Below are positions 34,568 to 45,821 of a stretch of DNA of 64,000 nucleotides, one piece after another. Each line of letters opens with the position of its first letter. Position 1 is the stretch's first letter. Below the pieces are notes generated by a model. That model saw only the letters and a program-made list of their open reading frames with translations. It did not search any database and had not been told where the DNA came from. Position numbers and translations under genes: made by a program. Source of the DNA: Knoxdaviesia capensis (Eukaryota; Ascomycota; Sordariomycetes; Microascales; Gondwanamycetaceae); assembly GCA_001510575.1 (NCBI GenBank), contig LNGK01000005.1, positions 496,001 through 560,000 of the forward strand. Reading direction: 5' to 3'.

Positions 34568-35046
34568 TTCCATGCGCTTCAATTTTTGGTCAGCTCATCG
34601 GCTTAACCGGAAATTCCACGATTTCATGAATTTCAAAATCCGTGCCACTTAGCCGTAGTTCTGCATCCAGAGGGTTTCTCTCATAGAAGAGTTTGTCCAG
34701 CCTAGAGCCATATCTGTTTCTTGTGGCACCTGTCAAGTGCTTGGCCCTTGGCTAACCAGTCTCATACATCGACCCCGGGAAGTTACAGAATGGGGTTTGT
34801 TGTTATTTTACACACTATCATATAACCAGGATAACTCTTGGCTTTGTGTTCATCACGAGCAAAAGGAGACATTGGATAGAAGAAAAATAACATCCAGGTG
34901 TAGGCAAAGCAAGCCCTGGCCTGTAGGCTGTTCAGCACAAGGAAGTTCAATTAAAAGGGGAACTATTATAAATCCAACGCCGTTATCGACTGGGACGGGG
35001 TATCATTGGCTCCAAAATGTGGAAGCCGCGGGTGTCGAAGGTCACT

Positions 35047-36488
35047 TTATTTCGTCTCGGTCTCCTCTTTCGTGGGAGGGCTCTCGGCACCAGGCGACGG
35101 GGTTTGGGGCTTGGCATCGGAGCCCAGCGGGGCCGGCGGTGTCGGAGACCGGGCGGTCGAAGTATCGGAGGAAGATGTTGTAGCGGCTTGCGCGAGCTTT
35201 GACTCGCCGGCTCTGCGAGCTGCCGAAGACCGAGGTTCTCCACTATACGATGGCTTTCCCGGCGATGCAAACTCCAGTGACGCCGAAGTCTTGCCATCGA
35301 TGCTCCCTAGCTCCACCTCGGCAAGCTTATCGCTCAGATTCCGGACCAGCACTTCCACCGACTCTTCCACCTCGCTCTTGACCACCAGCACAGACGGCTT
35401 GGTCTTGTCGTCGGCCTCGCCCTCTGTCTTCTTTTCAGCTGTGTCTTCCTCCTCCTCGTCATCGTACTCGTAAGACGCATCGTAGTCGACATCGCCGGCA
35501 ATCTGCCGCTCCGCTTCCTTGACGCCGACGGTCTCTCTCCACAGCGCCTCCAGCTCCTTGCGCCAGCCAAGCGCATCGGCCAATCTCCGCACGCCGGCAT
35601 CGCAGCGGCCAAGGACGACCACATCGTCCGAGCGGTAGCCCAGCCGCCCGACCCGCTCCATGTTGAAAAGCACCCGCGGGGTGCCCTCGGCCGCCATCTC
35701 TGGCAGCCCAGCAAACGGGTACACCGACAGACTGGTGCCGATTACCAGCACGAGGTCGGCCTCGGCGACGTGGGCTGACCGCTCGTTGAACTCCGACGGC
35801 AGCGACTCGCCAAAGAACACGATATCCGGCTTGACGAGGCCGCCACACTTGGCGCGCGGACACCGCGGCACCACGCCGTCTTCGACGTGGCGCCGCATCT
35901 GGTCGTCGGGGAAGGCCTCCAGGCACTCAATGCAGCGCTGCGTGGCAAAGCTGCCGTGAGCCTCGACAATCTGCGCGGCTGGCACGCCGGCAGTGCGCTC
36001 GAGGCAATCGATGTTCTGCGTAAATAGCGTGTGCAGCAGGCCCTTTTTCGCGAGCAACGTGATGAAGGCGTGCGACACGGTCGGGTGGAATGTGCCCGGA
36101 TACAGCTCCTTCGCCAGCACGTAGAACGGGTCCGGGTTGTTCTTGAAGTAGCTGATGTCGAACACGGCTTCGGGGTACGGTAGACGCAGTCGCGCGAGGT
36201 TGTTGTACAGGCCGGTGCCGGGCGATCTGAAGTCCGGGACTGTGGAGAAGGGAAGCGGGGGAGAGCTGTTAGCTCGCGGCTACCGATCGACGTGGAGTCA
36301 AGCGGGGAGGGAATCCGGGGTCGGTGTAGCTTACTTCCTGCTGCTGTCGAGATGCCGGCGCCGGTGAGCACGACAATCTTCGATGCGCGGCCGGACTTGA
36401 TCAGTTCGGCCACACCTTCAACACTGCGCGCCGACAGCGTCGAAGGAGGCACATCGGGCGGCAGAAGACTGGATTCTTCCTGGCCCAT
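35047..36488 (-). CDS. HST2: Class I sirtuin, NAD+-dependent deacetylase Hst2/SIRT2 type
   Basis: Join of 36335..36488 and 35047..36239 (minus), 448 aa; 95-nt intron with GTAAGC and CCACAG. Removes acetyl groups from histone and other lysines using NAD+. Motifs in order: VVLTGAGISTAAG then IPDFRSPGTGLYNNL (Rossmann/NAD loop); TQNIDCLER; AHGSF with the catalytic His; zinc ligands in CIEC and CPRAKCGG; VKPDIVFFGESLP; GTSLSVYPF; and a late VGRLGYRSDD. The GTGLYNNL version and the short N-terminus favour the cytosolic/nuclear Hst2 branch over nuclear Sir2. The C-terminal ~150 residues are acidic (YEYDDEEEEDTAEKK) and then Ser/Pro-rich, probably disordered. The sirtuin core is complete. Confidence 0.95.
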
Positions 36489-37167
36489 GGTGGAAATTCG
36501 GAAAGGTTTGGCTATCAGTAGAAACTGCGACGGGTGAATCTAAACACCAGGAAATATGAATGATGAGACCGAGGGAAGAATGAGGTTCGAGCTTGGATGA
36601 TGAATGGATGAAATCCAGGCTCCAGCTAGGTGAAAAGTCGGCATTGGAAGTGGGATAAAAACGATGTTATCACTGATTAGATAAGATAAACATGGCTGTA
36701 GCCTTCATTACAGACAGGATACATGGGAGAGACCTGTAGGGAACAGTTATTACTCCTGCTTGTTGGTCCTTATATTGCCAGAGTCCTAGTATAATAATAG
36801 TTTCCACAATGATCATTGCCATATTTGGCCGTCCCTAACCACCTTATGCTGTTGTCTCTATATCGCAAACGGGCACATACACCAACCCTAACCCTAACCG
36901 TCACAACACCAACAAACGCGTTCCCAGTATCCATCTTCATCGGGGACGTGCTACAAAAAGGCAGAATTAGAAATACCATCATTAAAAAGGAATAATCGTG
37001 AAAAAAAGAATCAGTCGTTCAAAGTCCATCCTCCAAAAAAGGTCGTGAAGCGTAAAAGACTCCCGCCGCCGACCGGCCGTATATACTGTCCGGGCCAGTT
37101 GCACACACACGCACACACACGTCATTACACATGATATCTCCTGCCCCTCTCAGTGCTAGATGTCTCG
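36489..37167. promoter_or_regulatory. HST2 promoter region with a short telomere-like tract
   Basis: 679 bases between HST2's start and the stop of the small mitochondrial-type gene. AT-rich. It carries CCCTAACCCTAACC (36886..36899), two and a third units of the fungal telomere sequence. No ORF of note. Confidence 0.4.
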
Positions 37168-37514
37168 TTACGGCCAGTGCTCGACCTCGACCGGCGCAAG
37201 ATACCGCGCCTGCATCAGCGCAAGTTTGAGGCCGTGGCGCGCGATACGGCCTATCGAAAGCGGTGAGGTTGAGCCGAGGCCCGGGGGGAACCGCAGGATC
37301 TGCCGGGGGGAGTAGCGGGGGCGTTTCGGAGCGGAGATCGGGTCTCGGACTGAGGGATTGGCACGGGGGTCAGGGTTAGACGGCGGGCATACCCAGAGAA
37401 CGTGAGACAGAATCGGAAGAAGGGAGCGGGGAACTCACGCGTGGTGTAGCCTCTCCGGGATGCAATCCGGGATACGCGCGAGCGGATGGACTGGAAGAGG
37501 GCAAAGGCGCTCAT
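37168..37514 (-). CDS. Small predicted mitochondrial protein, 85 aa
   Basis: Join of 37439..37514 and 37168..37349 (minus); 89-nt intron with GTGAGT, a TCTAACC branch and CTCAG acceptor. The unspliced frame runs into intron sequence and hides the true C-terminus. The N-terminus MSAFALFQSIRSRVSRIASR then RGYTT is Arg/Ser-rich, lacks acidic residues and is amphipathic, as expected of a mitochondrial presequence; RGYTT resembles a processing site. The mature part contains PRYSPRQILRFPPGLGSTSP, SIGRIARHGLKLALMQARYL and APVEVEHWP at the end. I do not recognise a family. It may be a fungal-specific mitochondrial or mitoribosomal accessory protein. Phase, splice signals and composition support it. 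Confidence 0.68.
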
Positions 37515-40500
37515 TGTGTGTATATGGAGACGGAGAGAGGCGTCGAGGGTAGATGGTTGTGGTAGCTGGCGAGCGTTGATGGACTGACAACTTCTGAGCA
37601 GGACTCGGCAAACAGATACAATGAACAAAGATCGCGAGATAGTCCAGACAATTATGTCTCTCTCTTCAACTATTGCGCCCCTGGTAAGTCGGCTGTTAGT
37701 GTGGGATGGGTGGTATATACAAGGCAATATAAGAGTCTATGCGAGCATCCGGAATCCGGGGGACGGGAAAAGGGGGAAGCCAAAATTGACGGATACAACA
37801 GAAAAGAAACCGGCGATAATAAAAGCAAATATAGAAAGAATACACCAAAAGAAAAAGAGAAAAGTCAAGAGCATCTTCCACATGGCCAGGACCACCCCAG
37901 AGATAGCAGCCCAGCAGACTTATATATGCAATAGTTGGGCGTCGTCATATACCCCTTTTGTCTTCGTCTTCTTCCCCACACTGGCCAGTCCCTTCACGCC
38001 CCCTTTCTTGTTTTAAAAAAAAGAAAACTCAGAGACAACATTTCCCGGATGGCATGAAGTAAATGAGATGCCGATTAACGAGCGCATGTGTCTGGTTGGC
38101 CTTTGCTGGTTGTCGTCCCACGCCTCAGCCACACACACACACTCTCTCTGTCTTTGAATGGGCAGTCCGCCTCGAGATGGGGTAATTTCTGTAGAGGCTG
38201 GGGTTGTGTGTGTCTCTGAGCCTCGATGGCTGCGCTTGTCCGGACTGGCTATATCACAGCCTCGAATCATCTGTGCAGCTGCCGATTATCTCAGCATGTG
38301 CCAACGAGAGAGAGAGAGAGAGAGAAAAGGGGGCGGTGGTCCCTGAACCGCCTCTCTTTCCCAAAAAGAAACCCCGGGAATACACAAAGAGCCGGGAAAG
38401 TGACCAGAAGGGTAAGCAAGGGAGAATGCCGACCATTCCTAGAGAAGCCCGAAGAAGAATCTTCTTTTTCCCTCTCTCTTTCTCTCCCTCCGCTGCCCTT
38501 CCATGCCGTGCCAGCTGAGCTTTGTTTTTTGTTGTCTCTTCCCGGGCGGATCTCTTCACCGCCAGACTTCCTCTACCCACCCCCCTCCAGCTTGATGAAG
38601 CAGAGGTCAGTTCGTGGAAAAGACAACGCTGGGCCACACGAACCAGCAATAATACAGAGCCGCGCTGATCCGTGAGTAAGAGAAAACGCCACAGCCAAGG
38701 TTTAGTGGACTCTGTGCGACGGTTGCACATCCCAGAGTCTCTGGATATAGAAACCCGGGCGAGGCGGAGATTTGACTTTGTGTGCATGGAATGGAACACG
38801 CAATCTCGTTTGCAGGTGCTCGCAACCGGATACCCACACTTGGAGACCTGAGAGACACCGTCCATCCCATATCGACACTTTCACCGACGAACACGGGAGA
38901 TCGTCGCAGGCCACGCATAAGGGGGACGACGACGGCAACCCAAAAGAGAGAAAAGGCGAGATAAGACACACACACACGCAAGTCACACTCTGCTTTTTCG
39001 GGTGAGACTCCGCACGTTGGCCCGGTTGTCGGTTGACGGGGCGTTTGCTAGTTATGGTCCTATGCTTTTCCCGTCACTCTGTCGATGTTTCAGTGTCTCA
39101 GACCTTGTGCGACATGAGTCGTGGCTTTTTTCTTCTTGCCAATGGCGCGAGTGAGCTCGGTCAAGATGGGGAAGTGCATCGAGGGATCCGGAAGCGAAAC
39201 ACTAAACAAGCACAGTGTTTTGTACGAGCGCCCATGGACAAAAAGAGAAGAGGACAAAACGCTGTGTGATGGGAGCACCACGAAACAAATGCCTCCGAAA
39301 GGCAGAGTCGTATACTCACCGCCGGAATGACTGGCATACACTCCGATCCTGGGCTGTGCCCAGCCCGGCCGTATCCCTCTAAAACTCTCTGGAAACTCGT
39401 ATATGTGAGTGTGAGAGTGTGTCTGCCGGTGTGGATCAAAATCAACGTACCAGAAACATCTCGAAGCCACCCAGTTGAGCATAACCGCCACGGCGAAAAT
39501 GTCGCCAAATCCAAGCCCAGAGACAGGCCGATGAAAGGGCTGCTGGACTAACCTGTCAGAGCAAAGTCTGGTTAACATCCTAAAATCAACCACGAGAAAT
39601 TGAGGCAACCACCCGTGCGGTCCGGAATGCCGGTGCTTAGGCCCGGCCCCTAGCTTTCGATCCCCCCCCGGGGCCCTGAAATCTGTCGTGGAAACCAGCC
39701 GCATTCCAGCAGCGCACGCTTTGCCGGCGTACAAAGTCCACCCAACGAGATAGTTAGAGCGAGATAAACAGACAAAGAGAAAAAGACCGCATCCGTAGTC
39801 CACACCTCGGATACTAGGTACCGGCAGAGACAGTGGTGGTGGTGGTTTTGTGTAGGAACGTCCCCGTGAGGATCAGCGATATCTCTTCGGACTATCAGCA
39901 TGTGGTGGTGCCTGCGTCTCTGCTTCTCCGTACAGACTCATACAGCGTTGCTGTCTCACACATACAGCCTTCGGGAGTCTATCCAGGGAGAGACTGGCGC
40001 ACACAAAGGACGAACGTGAGATGGTGAGTACCGTGGGAATCTCCAGCGCATTCACACATGCATATACAACCACCAAGACCCAGAACAGAAGGGCAAAGCA
40101 AGGTATCTTCATCGGTTGAGACGACCTCCACCTCAAGGGGCGGTCACGAACGTGGATGATACACGTATAAAAGGTATAAAAAGGAGAGACAGGAACACGA
40201 AAGAAAAGAAAAACACCCAAAATAGATCCTCCCAGAACAAGAAAAACAAATAGGAGACAAATTCATTATATATCCCACCAGCCAAAAAGATTATAAATAT
40301 AGATATACGTAGTCGTACCAATCTCGTTGTTCACACAAACTCATATCATAGTCTTCCCCACATGTGCGTGCTTGTGCACCATGCACATTTCCACATACCT
40401 GGAGAACCGCATACATGTGGGACACCCAAAAGAATCACGCACACACAAACACCTTTCAAGCAAGATTAACAACTTGCTGCTTCATCTCCGGGGGTTGCCA

Positions 40501-40593
40501 CCGCCGCCACGAACCACCGCCGCCGCAGCAGCAGCAGCAGCCGCCACATCCCCAGCCCAGCCAGACACCACGAACGAACATATCCGCGAACGT
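37515..40593. other. 3.1-kb intergenic region, no gene recognised
   Basis: Promoter of the 85-aa gene at the left and 3' region of the phosphoesterase at the right. It has a (GA)n tract at 38307..38325 and many CA/CT-rich stretches. ORFs on both strands are short, overlap each other and show no domain. Confidence 0.4.
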
Positions 40594-42600
40594 TCAGCAA
40601 TCTCCGTGCCAATTCGCCTTGATCCACTCCGTCAGCGCCTCGCCAAACGTGTGCTTCGAGTACACCCGGATGTCCTTGCGCGTCTTCTCGCTGCCCAGGA
40701 ACTCCAGCGACGCCAGGATCCACGGCCGCAGGTAGTCCGTGTACATCACATCGACCGCCTGCGGCAGCTGCGCCTCATCGACCGATGCCGCCGCCGGGAA
40801 CCCCGCCCGGCTTTCCAGGCAGTTGGGCAGCGCGTACTGTGGCATCGGCGCGTGCACCGTGTCGTCGCCGTCGTCGCTGATGTCGTCCTTGGTGGTGTAC
40901 CCGACAATCAGCTCCTCTGGCCCGTGATGCGCCGCATCGTTGTCGTCGCTGGTGGCCTGGTGGACGTACCCGCCCAGCCGCACCTGGCTGTGCTCGTCCG
41001 CCATGGCCTGCTCGGGGGCCTGCTGCGGCTCGCCGTGCTTGGCATGCGTGAACTCCGACAGCGCCGCCGGCTTCGGGTACCACATCTCCGGCACGCCCAG
41101 GGAGCGGATCTCCGGCACCGAGTCGACTCTTGACAGCCGCAGCCGCTCGACGTTGTTCAGCAGCGTGATGATCTGGCTGGCCACGTCCCATGGCACGTCG
41201 GGCACGTACTCGATGTTGTTGACGAACGGCATGATGTTGAACATGGAGTCGCGCGTGAATGGGCCCTTGTGGATGTCGAAGCGGATCGTGCCGGTGTTGG
41301 CCAGGAAGATCTTCGACACGTTCGCTCGCTCGCCGCTGACCGCAATGTCCGGTAGCGCCTCGTTCTTCAGCCAAGTGTACAGGCTGTTGTGGTTCGAGAT
41401 CGGCACCTTGGTCATCCACAGGTTGCGCGGCGCACAGCCGTACCGCGAGTCCAGGTCAAGTGTCTTGCGCGCCTGGTGGATCATCGCGCTGACTTTCTTG
41501 CCAGCCTCGGTGGGGAAGGTGGTAGAGTTGCGCCCCGTGTGGTAGTGGAAGCCAAAGAGGTTGTTGTCGATATACCGGCGGTTGAACGACACGCTCGCCT
41601 TCTTCGACAACTCCGGCGCCGTCTCGACCGCCTCCTTCTTGGAGTCTAGCTGGATTCCGTCAACCGACATCCAGCCCACAGTCTCCAGGTACCGGCCACT
41701 TGCCATAGCAACCGAGTTGCTATCAAACTTCACCGCATCACGCACATGGGAATGTCCACCAAAGAACACAATCGGCGTAAACCAGTTTTGCTTGCGCATG
41801 GCCGTGTAGATAGTCTTGAACTCCGGCATCCGGAGGCCCACGTGACCAATCACCACAAACACATCGGGCTTGAGCCGGATCGCCTCCTGGAACCACTCCT
41901 CAGCAATGGTATCCTCGACCCTCTGCACGACGCTGTTGTTTGCGTTCTGCGTGAAGTCGAACAGAAAGCCAAACGCCACCACGTCGATGCCAAGGTTCTT
42001 TGTCGTGAACCGCTTGTAGCGCTGCGCCATCGGCACCGTCTTGCCGGCTTCCACGTCCCGGTAGTCGAGGTTCGACGAAATGTAGCTGTCCTTAAAGTTC
42101 GGCACCGTCACCTCGTGCTCGCGGGTGGTGGTCGAGGCCACATACAGCTCGTGGTTGCCGCTGCACAGGATGTCGATGTCCTGCTGCTTGAAGATGTCGG
42201 ACGTGTATTTGCCCTTGGGTGTCGAGGCGTCGTAGATGCCGTTGCCGTCGACGCGGTCGCCGGTGTCAATCAGGAGCAGATCCACTCCAGCGTCGTCGGC
42301 CTTTTTCCGCATGTGGGAGGCAAACGAGACGTAGTCGCCCCAGTCTGCCGAGTATTGCGGTCTAGTCGTAACCCTAAGCGTTAGAAGCAGTCATGCCAGC
42401 CCACACCTCGGCCGCAACACGTAAACTTACTCGGGAAGATGGCCGCCTAGCCATCCGTGAGTATCTGTAGTGTGAAGAAAGTTGAGCTGGCCCCAGACCA
42501 GATCTCGCATCGGAGCCGCCACCGGAGCGGCTGCACCAGGCTGCGCTGCGTGGACACAGTCCAGGAGGCTTAACGCCGCCAGAAGCGTAAGAAGGTCCAT
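40594..42600 (-). CDS. Secreted calcineurin-like phosphoesterase / 5'-nucleotidase family
   Basis: Join of 42431..42600 and 40594..42373 (minus), 649 aa; 57-nt intron with GTAAGT and a CTAACGCTTAG end. The signal peptide comes from exon 1 (MDLLTLLAALSLLDCVHA), as does the first metal motif HTTDTHGWLGGH. The remaining metallophosphoesterase motifs follow: LIDTGDRVDGNG, CSGNHELY, VIGHVGL and FFGGHSHVRD. The C-terminal domain (about residues 370-649) is of the fungal putative 5'-nucleotidase type, with FLANTGTIRFDIHKGPFTRD and NIMPFVNNIEYVPDVPWDVA. The length fits the family. A hydrolase of nucleotides or other phosphoesters in the wall or vacuolar space is expected; the substrate is not known. 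It is divergent from the GatA gene. Confidence 0.9.
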
Positions 42601-43117
42601 AACGAGGAACAGAAACGAGATATATGCAGATGGAGATAGGTTGGAAGCTGAAGAATATTCTTGGGGAAACGGGAAATCGGGGAAGAGTTGCAGAAATTGA
42701 AATCACACAAAGGAAAACGAAGGTGAAGAAGAGGGACCAGAGTTCGAGGTTTGGAGCTATAAGCTCAAAGAGGTACTTGGGGCGACTCAGATATCTGTTC
42801 CTGGTACCAGTGACGAGGTGGTGACAGGGCTGTGGCTGAGCGCGTATGAAGTACCAGGTACATGTCAGTGCGCTATGCCGCCCGATAGGCTGCCAATCTC
42901 CACCTGATAGTGGATGCACGTGCCAGGTCACATGTGATCATCTGGAGCCGCAAAATCCACCCTGCAAACAGGTGCAGAGATCACAGTTTAAAGACTGATC
43001 CCTTCATCGTGAGCTTTTACCCAGAGCAACACCAAAAGCAGGCTCTTCTGCTTCTTCCCAGCCAATGGTTTTCTCCTTGTCATTATAAACTCTTCACAAA
43101 CCTGCTGCGGCCAGATC
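42601..43117. promoter_or_regulatory. Divergent promoter region between the phosphoesterase and HER2
   Basis: 517 bases between two divergent starts. TATAAA occurs at 43084..43089, about 30 nt before the HER2 ATG; since that is close to the ATG, it may instead be incidental. No other site recognised. Confidence 0.4.
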
Positions 43118-44811
43118 ATGCTGTTGCCGTGTGTTGCAAGACATACGCGGCGAAGCTTCTTCAACCGAAATGTGGTTCGCGCGCTCCTCAGCCGGCCGTT
43201 GAGTAGCCTGAACCACTTCATCGCTGAGGGTACGCCTGCTCTCCTTCCTCCCCACCCTGAGACGCAATGCAATGCAAAGCTTCTAACGCAGCCACAGCCG
43301 AAAATGTCCCCTCGCCCCTCCCGCCCGGCGGCTTCCGCCTCGCCGTGAAAGCCAACATCGCGACCGCCGACCTCCCGGCCACATGCGGCTCGGCCATCCT
43401 CGCCGGCTACGTATCCCCGATCGAAGCGACAGTGGTGCGCCAGCTGCGCGCGCGCGGCGGCCTGGTCGTCGGCGCGACGAACATGGACGAGTTCGGCATG
43501 GGCTCGCACTCGATACACTCGGCCACTGGCGCTGTACGCAACCCTATTTCCACGGACGACGGCGCCCCGCTCTCCGCCGGCGGCAGCTCCGGCGGCAGTG
43601 CCGTGGCCGTCAAGGTCGGCGACGCGGATCTGGCCCTCGGCACCGACACCGGCGGCTCGATCCGCCTGCCGGCCGCGTACACCGGCGTGGCGGGCTACAA
43701 GCCGTCGTACGGCCTGGTGTCGCGCTACGGCGTCGTTCCGTACGCCAACTCGCTCGACACCGTCGGGTTCCTGGCGCCCGACGTCGAAAGCATCTACACC
43801 CGCGTGTTCGCCTCCGGGCTCTACCTCGAACACGACCCGCATGACCCGACATCCCTCACACGCGCGAGCCGCGACCGGTGCAACGTTGACGCCCTCGCGA
43901 TCCCCGCCGCCGGCCTCGACAGCGCCTTTGCCGACCCCGCCGACCGCGCCGCATTGACCATCGGCATCCCGCTCGAATACAACATCGCCGAGCTAGACCC
44001 GGCCATCCGTGAGGCATGGGCCGCCGCCGCCGATGCACTGGCCGCCTGGGGCGCGCGCATCGTGCCGGTGTCGCTCCCGTCAACGCGCCACGCGCTGTCG
44101 GCCTACTACGTGATCGCGCCCGCCGAGGCCTCGTCGAACCTCGCCAAGTACGACGGCGTGCGCTACGGCGCGCGCAGCGGCACTGACGCGGCGGACGCGG
44201 ACGCTGATTCCGTGCTCTATGCGGCGACGCGCGGCGCCGGGTTCGGCGAGGAGGTGCGGCGGCGCATCCTGCTGGGCTCGTACACGCTCAGCTCGGACGC
44301 CATGGATAACTACTTCATCCAGGCGCAGCGCGTGCGCCGGCTCGTGCAGCGCGACTTTGACCAGGCGCTGCGGCGGCCGAACCCGCTCTACAGCGGATCT
44401 GTGGAGCCGGCGTCGCGGGACATTGGGTTTGCGCCCGCGGGGCACGATCGTGATGGACACTCGGCGGCAGCGTTTGACTTGAGCAACCTGGACGAGCGGA
44501 TACCTCTCGACGACAAACTCGGCCCGGCGCAGGCAGATGTTTTGCTTTGCCCTACAGCACCGTCGTTCCCGCCGCGGTTGGACGACGTGCAGGGCGCCAA
44601 CGCGGATCCGCTGGACGCGTACGCCAACGACGTGTTCACAGTCCCGGCTAGCTTAGCAGGTCTGCCGGCTGTGAGTGTGCCGGCGCGTGTCAGTGGCAAA
44701 GGGCAACGGCCAGACGGTTCCGTCGCGGGCTTGCAGGTGGTCGGGCAATACTGGGATGATGTCCGGGTATTGGCCGTTGCGCATCGTTTGGCGCAGCTTA
44801 TGCGGCCGTAG
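43118..44811 (+). CDS. HER2: Mitochondrial glutamyl-tRNA(Gln) amidotransferase subunit A
   Basis: Join 43118..43229 and 43292..44811, 543 aa. Glutaminase/transamidation subunit that, with GatB and GatF, turns Glu-tRNA(Gln) into Gln-tRNA(Gln) in mitochondria. Exon 1 gives a basic N-terminus (MLLPCVARHTRRSFFNRNVV) suited to import. The amidase signature Ser-cisSer-Lys triad is present: LAVKANIAT (K57), SAGGSSGGSAVAV (S136) and GTDTGGSIRLPA (S160). Conserved GYKPSYGLVSRYGVVPYANS, LGSYTLSSDAMDNYFIQAQ and PASLAGLPAVSVP follow. The 62-nt intron has GTACGC and an acceptor only a few bases after a TTCTAAC branch. The in-frame ATG at 43267 lies inside this intron and would remove the presequence. Confidence 0.93.
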
Positions 44812-44981
44812 TGGATATGGATGAGATGCTATGTACCTGTATATGTGTAAATTAGAATAGACTGTAAAATAGATACCCAGCATGCATGCATCCTGCATTT
44901 CAACAGAATCACCAGCCTTTTGATCGTGTCTCATGTAAACGTTGTATTTGGGTCGTTGGCTCGTAGTGTTAATTCAAGGTT
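44812..44981. terminator. Short convergent gap between HER2 and PRP38
   Basis: 170 AT-rich bases containing a CATGCATGCATCC repeat. Both genes must end transcription here or overlap at their 3' UTRs. Confidence 0.35.
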
Positions 44982-45821
44982 TCACTCGGTTTCCGGAGTC
45001 CGTCTTCGATAGTTCTCTCTACTGTCGTCTGAAGAGCTTCGTCGCCGGCGGCTGCGATCATCACCACTCGCACCACTGTCCCTCCGATCAACCGACCCAC
45101 CCCTGCTCGACAGCTCGCCATCCTCGCTCATTCTGTTGTCGTCCACATCCATGCCGTCCCCCTCACTCTTCTCGTCCTCTCCGTCTTCGTCTTCCTCTTC
45201 CTCCAACATGGCCTCCACATCGCTCGTCGAGCGGGGCTCCAGCAGCTCGGCGTCCTCCAGCGCATCGCGCTTCGGCATCTTCCACAGCGTGGTGCCGCAC
45301 ACGCGGTCCTTGACGAGCAGGTCGTCGATGAACGCGTCGACAAAGGTCATCGATGTGCCGTCGCGCGCCTTGCGCCGCAGCTTGCGCGGGTCCTCGAGGA
45401 ACGGCTCGAGCAGCTTGTACACGTCGAGCGCGGGGCGCGTGAGCCGCACGTAGAAGCACGCCAGCGCGCGCAGGTACTTGAAGTGGTCGCCGCCGAGCGT
45501 CAGGTACTCGTGCAGCACCGCGTCCGACGGCGCCAGCTGCAGCAGCTTGAACGCCAGGCACAGGAACGGCGTCGGCTTCTGCGTCTCGCCGTACGTGCCG
45601 CCGATGAAGTGCACGTAGTCGACCACGCGGTCGACGATGTCGGCCTCGTTCAGCGCGAAACACTGCTCCTTGTAGAAGTAGCTGTCGACTATGCGGTCGC
45701 GCACCGCCTTCTCCATTATGTTCGCGGGGTTCAGGCCGTTCGGCGCCAGCGGGCCCGTGCTTCCGCGCTCGTCGAGGAAGCGCCGCTCGTCGGCGTATAC
45801 GGTGTCTTTTTGGCGGCTCAT
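44982..45821 (-). CDS. PRP38: Pre-mRNA-splicing factor 38
   Basis: Single exon, 279 aa, ATG at 45821. Component of the U4/U6.U5 tri-snRNP and the spliceosomal B complex, needed for activation. The PRP38 domain covers about residues 20-180: NPANIMEKAVRDRIVDSYFY, YKEQCFALNEADIVDRVV, HFIGGTYGETQKPTPFLCLA, LGGDHFKYLRALACFYVRLT, PALDVYKLLEPFLEDPRKLR, MTFVDAFIDDLL and VCGTTLWKMPKR. The tail is an acidic block (LEEEEDEDGEDEKSEGD) and an RS-like segment (SRRRRSSSDDSRENYRRRTP), as in fungal Prp38 proteins. Complete. Confidence 0.96.
   Translation of the reverse strand: MSRQKDTVYADERRFLDERGSTGPLAPNGLNPANIMEKAVRDRIVDSYFYKEQCFALNEADIVDRVVDYVHFIGGTYGETQKPTPFLCLAFKLLQLAPSDAVLHEYLTLGGDHFKYLRALACFYVRLTRPALDVYKLLEPFLEDPRKLRRKARDGTSMTFVDAFIDDLLVKDRVCGTTLWKMPKRDALEDAELLEPRSTSDVEAMLEEEEDEDGEDEKSEGDGMDVDDNRMSEDGELSSRGGSVDRRDSGASGDDRSRRRRSSSDDSRENYRRRTPETE

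Larger units (their letters stand above)
32632..35046. other. 2.4-kb intergenic region, no gene recognised
   Basis: Promoter of the DUF7136-type gene on the left and 3' region of HST2 on the right. It contains a T-run near 33347-33359, a strong 14-bp hairpin at 34432..34466, and a three-copy CGGCACCTGCC-type tandem at about 34531..34567. The short ORFs here (e.g. 34255..34629) are Phe/Pro-rich low-complexity translations with no domain. Confidence 0.4.

Noticed and set aside
43267..44811. HER2 start at the in-frame ATG 43267
   Set aside because: This ATG lies inside the intron; the spliced model from 43118 gives a mitochondrial presequence and a continuous family N-terminus.
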